NCBI RefSeq assembly: GCF_001949145.1
Contig: NW_019091439.1
Coordinates: forward strand, 494,013-558,012
DNA: 64,000 nt
Direction of reading: 5' to 3'
DNA from: Acanthaster planci
Taxonomy: Eukaryota; Echinodermata; Asteroidea; Valvatida; Acanthasteridae
This document shows, piece by piece, positions 59,801 through 64,000 of this stretch. Made by a program: the position numbers and the translations under genes. How positions within the stretch are numbered: the stretch's first letter is position 1; every line of letters starts with the position of its first letter. The notes under the pieces were generated by a model. The model saw only the letters and a list, made by a program, of their open reading frames with translations, did no database searches and had not been told where the DNA came from.

Positions 59801-62800
59801 ACCTGCGCAGGTACTGTACATGTACAGTGTAAGAACACATGCATACAGGTACAGTACAGTCACATACTCGGATATACAGGTATTTTTAAATTATGCCTTT
59901 TTGAAAATGTTGGAATTTTCTTAAACTCATTACAGGAGAATCTGGAATGGTTCAGCTGATAGTGTAAGATTTTTTTCACACATTGTCTATGACAGTCTTT
60001 CTACTAAGACAATACAAACATGTACATGTATTAAATCTAACTGCCTAGGCCCACTTGGCTAGGATACACCCTCAATCCTTCAAAATCCTCCCACTGCCCC
60101 CCTGAAAAAATTGGATACAGCCTCAGTCTTCCAAAATCCTCAATATTTCTTGAGTATGTGCTGTGGAGGGGTGCCCACAGCCTCAATCCTTCAGAATCCT
60201 CCGGCAATTCCCCTTATTATGTTGAGGCAGTGTGAATGGTGTCCTGGAGCAGTATGGAGTAATTCACATAGGAGGGCATGAATTTGTGCATGGATGAACA
60301 GAAACAACCTACAGTGAAGATCTAACCCACAACCTTGAGACAATGAATCCTTTGCAATCAGCAATGCCATTTTGCCATGCAGCCTCAATCCTCCACAATC
60401 CTCCAAAACCACTCAGAAGATTTTGAAGGATTGAGGATGGTTAGGGTTAAATTAATACATGTATATACATGTACATTGTACATGTACAGTACCTGTATGT
60501 ACCAATATACATGTACCAGACAAACATTTACATGTACCTGTACTGTCATGATTGAATTGACCTGTCCATGAAATGCCAGATGTGCACTCAACAATCCACT
60601 TTGGGAGGGACCAGTGCAGTTGAAGAGTGCACGGGCAGATGGTACATTGTATTTGCACACATTACATGTATGAGCATTAGATTCTGCAGGCTGGTTTTAT
60701 TGATTGTTATAGCTCCATGATTGATTACGAAGTGATCTTGTCGTCATAGTGATACTTTTCATTAAGACGTTCGATGTTAATCATTATTACATAATTAGAA
60801 ATATTGCACATGTACCGGTAGCCACTTAAAATAACACATACCGGGGTACCAGTAGATTGTACTGTACATGTTAGTAGCATTCTGTGTGTATAGTGCTCTT
60901 GCAGTAACATCTGCACGCTGTGCAATCAAAGGGTGTTCTGTATTTCTAATGCAAAAGGGCTTTTGCGAATCACCTTGTCCATGTAATTATTGCTGGGAAA
61001 GCATTTCTCACCAAATTTAATACAGCGTTAAAAGGAAAGTTTCAAGCATAATGTGAAATTGTGTTAATCTTAGGCTGACCAGATCTTCAGAATAAAGTCA
61101 TAAAAGTCTGTGTTACTGCTCATAGAAATGAGCTATTGTTACACATGTACTGTACCGTATACATGTACATTATACATGTATACATGGGACTTGAAACCCC
61201 TTGGGGAACAAGTCAAGTAAGATTCAAAAGGTTTAGACAGCTGCTTGCCCTCTGACCAAGTGTTTTTGAGACTGTGATTGTACTAAGTCACAGAGTGTTT
61301 TTAATGTAAGCTATATAAATATTGTAAACACGATCTTGGCTGGACGGTGATGGATGAACATTCCACACATGTACTGTGTACAACTGTGATTTGTCCTGAG
61401 TTACTGTGAGCTAGCTGCGACTGTGTGAATTTCACTGAGAAAGTCACTGGAGTACTGGTCCAGTGGCTCATAATACTGGGGTGGTTTAATGGACAGTAGC
61501 CAGACCACTGGACTTGTATGGTCATGGGTCATGTAGGGTTGATGTCCAATTCAGTGGATACGAGTACCATCCCATTGTCCATCACAAACTTCAAACCCTA
61601 TAGCATCTCTGTGTGAGATAAACAACCCCAGCAAGTGCCTACATGTACATGTACATTACCTGTTGCCAGTCACAGTGAAAAATTTTCATTTCAAAACTGT
61701 CAGTAAATTTGTCTTGTTTTACAATTGGTCCTTTGCAGTACCAGGTCGCTCAGTTGTGGGCTGTGGCGGAGGCCAGCAAGAATGAAACTGGTGGCGGAGA
61801 GGGCATTGAAGTTGTGGAGAATAGACCCTACACAAAAGATACGGAGAGTGGTCAATACACATATAAAATCTACCATCTCAAATAGTGAGTACTGATCAAC
61901 TGGTTGGAGAACCTGCACTGGAGCACATGCATGTGCAGATTCCGTCCAAGTAACATGAGCTCTGTATTACTAATGTACATGTACAGTGTAATTTCTTGTG
62001 CCTGAAGTTGCATGCCTATACACTACCACCCTGTCTTCATTTTACTTTTCATACAGTATACATATATAGTATATCACATGAAGGCACATACATGTACCTC
62101 TTGGACATGATCAGACATACAGTATATATATACATATATATAGGAGGCACGTGGCGTAGTGGTTAGGTTTTGTAGCTTCTGATCATAGGGTTAGGGGTTC
62201 GAATCCAGCTGGTGGCAGCATGTTGTGATCTTGGGCAAGTCACTTTACCCCTATGTGTGTCTCTCCACCCAGGAGTAAATGGGTACCTGTGAGGGCAGAC
62301 ATGGTTGTTTAGCCATTTGCGTTGAAATGGCAGCACCAGGCTAGTACACTCCCTAGGGAGTTGAGATGGTTTCAGGAATGTTCAGATGATGTGTGAGCCC
62401 AATGTGCGGGGATAATGACAATACAGCGCCTCAGAATAGTTTGCTGGATAGATGGCGCTTTACAAGTGCTTGTTAGTATTATTATTATTACATTTACAAC
62501 AGTGTACATGAATGACAGTGACAAATAAAAGAACACCACTACTGCTCTTTTTTCCAGTATTTTTAATGTAAGCTGTAACTTTATTTTTGCATATTAGTGT
62601 ACATGTATGATAATACTCAGCATGGCTTATACATGTAGGAGTACAGGCAGGCCATGATTTGATTTACTTACATTTACTCTAATATTTTATCATTACAGCA
62701 AAGTTCCAGGTTACATCAGGGCACTAGCACCCAAAGGTGCTCTGGAGATGGTTGAAGAGGCCTGGAATGCGTATCCATACTGCAAGACAGTAATCACTGT

Positions 62801-63695
62801 GAGTAGTTCCTTGTCACATGACTGTGCTACAGATCACACCAGGATTATTTCACAAGTAACCAGCCTAAGCCTGGGGATTCTTTGGGCCCAAAATGTAGTT
62901 TGGGAGGAAAAGAGCAAGTTATTTGAGGAAGATTTTAAAAGAAAGTAAAGTACAGTAAATACATGTACATGTACTGGCCTTGGAGAATCATCTGACAATC
63001 TTTTTCAAATGGCCCGATTGTGTTGGCAAGCCCTTTGTGAAACTGTAATACTTGTCCTCTACAGTAAGCTGGTTAACCAGTAAAGACAACACGACAGTCT
63101 GCATTCATTCACGTGTCATTCTTCAATGCCCTAGTCTGTTGAGGGAGATGGCATGTTGAACTGCAGCTTGGCCACTGTACATAAAATGATGTCAGCGATG
63201 TAGCCAGGGTTTTCATTCAAGGGGCAGGAGTGAGAGCATGTGATGTTACCTTGGCAGGACAGTGGTACAAGTCCCACAGCATCTTAATACTACTCTTACT
63301 TTCTTTATGTTCCAAATTGCCATTGGGGATGGGGGTGATGGGGGATGTCTCCGAGCAACCTTTGGCTACACCACAGGTTGTTGTTGTAAACAATGTCCAT
63401 GGTTCGGTGCTAGTGGTGTGGAAAAATATGAGGTGTAAGAAATATTTGACAACTGCAATGTTGTGCAACTAATTGTAACTGTGGCGCTAGCTTTATACTG
63501 TGAGTCCATGTCCATCTAGGTCGTTACTTTTTTTACCCTTTTTCCAGCTTGCAGTCTGATTTCTTCCTCATGTGTAACTTCTACAGGTGTAATCTGTTCC
63601 TTTTGTTTTCACAGAATCCTGCATACATGGGAAAGGAAAAAATGTCTCTGACTATTGAAACCTGGCATAAAGCCGATAGAGGAGAATTACACAAT
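45826..63695 (+). CDS. PITPNA: Class I phosphatidylinositol transfer protein, first five coding exons (partial)
   Basis: PITP-alpha/beta move phosphatidylinositol and phosphatidylcholine between membranes. Coding exons: 45826-45845, 52627-52657, 61739-61884, 62699-62798, 63615-63695; the last donor (AAT|GTAAGT) leads beyond the window. The product starts [20 protein letters not shown] (human PITP-alpha: [20 protein letters not shown]). It continues with the family signature [37 protein letters not shown] and [12 protein letters not shown]. Residues aligned with the human lipid-contacting Thr59, Lys61, Asn90 and Cys95 are present (Thr58, Lys60, Asn89, Cys94). Sequence favours class I over PITPNC1 or the RdgB/PITPNM group. 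It may predate the vertebrate alpha/beta split. The 7-residue first exon is split in a Tyr codon (TA|T). Just under half of the usual ~270 residues are visible. Confidence 0.92.
46592..46754. repeat. Inverted-repeat insert with GTCAACTCG ends and GGGGCGAGTTGGT array
   Basis: Begins GTCAACTCGCCCCCTGACC and ends GGCCAGGGGGGAGTTGAC. The inside is a tandem array of about eight 16-17-bp units of the type GGGGCGAGT(T/C)GGTAA. It is absent from the matching place in copy B (about 50698), and GGCTGTG appears on both sides in copy A. One N lies in the array at 46616. It shares ends and core with 26024-26578. Confidence 0.7.
47809..49520 (-). mobile_element. Non-LTR retrotransposon reverse transcriptase, decayed and 5'-truncated
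   Basis: Read on the minus strand, the fragments give reverse-transcriptase motifs in order: NNYRPIS (near 49480), [30 protein letters not shown] (first catalytic Asp), then YMYADDST (catalytic Asp pair, near 49005), then a C-terminal part with [10 protein letters not shown] and [13 protein letters not shown] (about 48690-48185). Frameshifts separate them, so it is not functional. No endonuclease domain is seen. The 3' end is a (TAAA)n-type tail at 47809-47840. The motifs suit the CR1/L2 group; the clade is uncertain. Confidence 0.85.
48011..48184. repeat. Long inverted repeat in the retrotransposon 3' region
   Basis: The left arm GTAATACACATGTTCCTATA and the right arm pair over about 80 bp with few mismatches (shared blocks TTTGTGCCTTACTCTCTA and ATTACTCGATGTTTT). 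It lies between the end of the RT frame and the 3' tail of the element. Confidence 0.75.
49923..49942 (+). CDS. PITPNA: Second copy of PITP exon 1
   Basis: Identical to 45826-45845: ATG, six more codons (the last split) and the same donor TA|GTAAGTATTA. It is in tandem-duplication copy B, nearer to exon 2 (52627). Either could splice to exon 2 in frame and give the same protein. It lacks the CpG-rich upstream region of copy A. Whether it is real or a haplotype artefact is open. Confidence 0.6.
51120..51300 (-). mobile_element. Reverse-transcriptase fragment in duplication copy B
   Basis: On the minus strand it encodes [20 protein letters not shown] followed by RAVHD, the same block as near 49480. 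The rest of the domain is missing because copy B has an internal deletion of about 2.2 kb. Frame breaks follow. Confidence 0.75.
52842..53364. mobile_element. MITE with GGGCCTGTTTGTTTCAC ends
   Basis: Perfect 17-bp inverted ends (GGGCCTGTTTGTTTCAC and GTGAAACAAACAGGCCC) flanked by TTT on both sides. Such GGGCCTGTTTG ends and a 3-bp A/T target resemble PIF/Harbinger MITEs. The interior (about 52905-53310) is a copy of another repeat family also seen at 60040-60455, so the structure may be nested. A further GTGAAACAAACATGCCCC is found near 53581. Confidence 0.6.
59385..59465 (+). repeat. Short open fragment encoding [12 protein letters not shown] (copy 2)
   Basis: Related to the minus-strand fragment at 32265-32403; here on the plus strand in the second PITP intron. 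The frame reads [19 protein letters not shown] and continues as unrelated sequence. There is no start, splice or promoter context. Confidence 0.35.
60040..60455. repeat. Copy of the CCTCAATCCTYCAAAATCC repeat family
   Basis: Aligns with 52905-53310 in the same orientation. Shared blocks include AATCCTCCGGCAATTCC, TTATGTTGAGGCAGTG and CCTTTGCAATCA, and both end in GATTGAGG(A/)TGGTTAG-like sequence. Its ends form an imperfect inverted repeat. A fragment is at 765-812. Probably a non-autonomous DNA element. Confidence 0.6.
62143..62490 (+). mobile_element. tRNA-derived SINE in PITP intron 3
   Basis: Starts with a tRNA-like head: A box TGGCGTAGTGG (62152-62162) and B box GGTTCGAATCC (62196-62206). 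A body follows with CTTGGGCAAGTCACTTTACC and GGAGTAAATGGGTACC, a module widespread in metazoan SINEs. The 3' end is an (ATT)n tail at about 62477-62490. The head does not fold as a full tRNA and is continuous with the body, so it is a SINE and not a tRNA gene. Confidence 0.85.
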
Positions 63696-64000
63696 GTAAG
63701 TGTGCACAATGTGCTTCTGCCATTTATTTTTCGGGGGGAGGATGGATAACTTTTTCCACTCACTTCACTACTGACCTGCGTTGTTACACATAAAATTTAA
63801 AAAAAGAAAAAGAACAGAGTCATTGGAGGCATTCCTTGGACACAAAACTATTTTTTTAAAGAAATTGTGTCCTTTTGTCAGTAAGCTTGTTTTGAAAATG
63901 TTCTTTGTTTTCAGAGAGCATGTTTCATTAATAAAGCTGAAAATGTTGAACCAGAATGAAAGAAATATTCATGGTGTTCTGTTTGATCTTGTGGCTGGTC

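Larger units (their letters stand above)
52658..61738. other. PITP intron 2, about 9 kb, rich in ACATGTAC tracts
   Basis: No exon fits between PITP exons 2 and 3, which join in phase 0. Beyond the MITE copies and the 59.4-kb fragment, the interval is marked by dozens of short self-complementary ACATGTAC/GTACATGT runs (for example 55563-55600, 57165-57215, 58825-58848). They create short open frames rich in Tyr, Met, Cys, Thr and His that are not genes. Confidence 0.65.

Noticed and set aside
62152-62206. A tRNA gene
   Set aside because: A and B boxes are present, but there is no complete cloverleaf, and the sequence continues into a SINE body with an (ATT)n tail.
63915-63960. Possible sixth PITP exon after TTTTCAG at the right edge
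   Set aside because: The sequence after the AG does not match the family's next segment in any frame and soon meets stops. The next exon is presumed to lie beyond the window.

Overview
This is a eukaryotic, animal nuclear window. Genes are split into many short exons with canonical GT/AG ends. There are no operons, introns are AT-rich, and the non-coding DNA is full of small transposons, hairpin MITEs, a tRNA-derived SINE and self-complementary ACATGTAC tracts. The proteins are close to vertebrate counterparts. A marine invertebrate, probably a deuterostome such as an echinoderm, hemichordate or lancelet, is a reasonable guess, but nothing in the window fixes the species.

Three protein-coding genes can be assembled exon by exon with unbroken reading phase. 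(1) On the minus strand, 24483 down to 6557, a 15-exon gene encodes a golgin-160 / GOLGA3 homologue of about 2,078 residues: a long disordered head followed by roughly 1,000 residues of coiled coil. (2) On the plus strand, 27994 to 41580, a 16-exon gene encodes TBCCD1 (TBCC-domain protein of the centrosome/basal body), about 530 residues and complete. (3) On the plus strand from 45826, the first five coding exons of a class I phosphatidylinositol transfer protein (PITPNA/PITPNB type) run off the right edge. Genes 1 and 2 are head to head and probably share the promoter region around 24.5-27.2 kb.

Layout: 1-6.5 kb, golgin downstream DNA with a mariner-type MITE and a 1.6-kb Tigger/pogo-like element carrying a possible solo LTR; 6.5-24.5 kb, golgin gene; 24.5-28 kb, intergenic/promoter DNA with an unusual inverted-repeat element; 28-41.6 kb, TBCCD1; 41.6-45.8 kb, intergenic; 45.8-51.6 kb, a tandem segmental duplication containing PITP exon 1 twice plus a decayed non-LTR retrotransposon; 51.6-64 kb, PITP introns and exons 2-5 among MITEs and a SINE.

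Most notable observations: a 44-bp minisatellite that tandemly repeats a golgin 5' splice site about a dozen times, with most decoy donors closer to consensus than the genuine one; a tandem duplication of PITP exon 1 whose junction carries a single N, so it may be two haplotypes joined end to end; a repeat element with GGTCAACTCG/CGAGTTGACC ends and internal CGAGTTGGT arrays, seen at two loci, one with a matching empty site; and a GC-AG intron in golgin. Golgin-160 (Golgi trafficking), TBCCD1 (centrosome-Golgi positioning) and PITP (Golgi lipid transfer) are all Golgi-linked in vertebrates, but their adjacency here may be chance.
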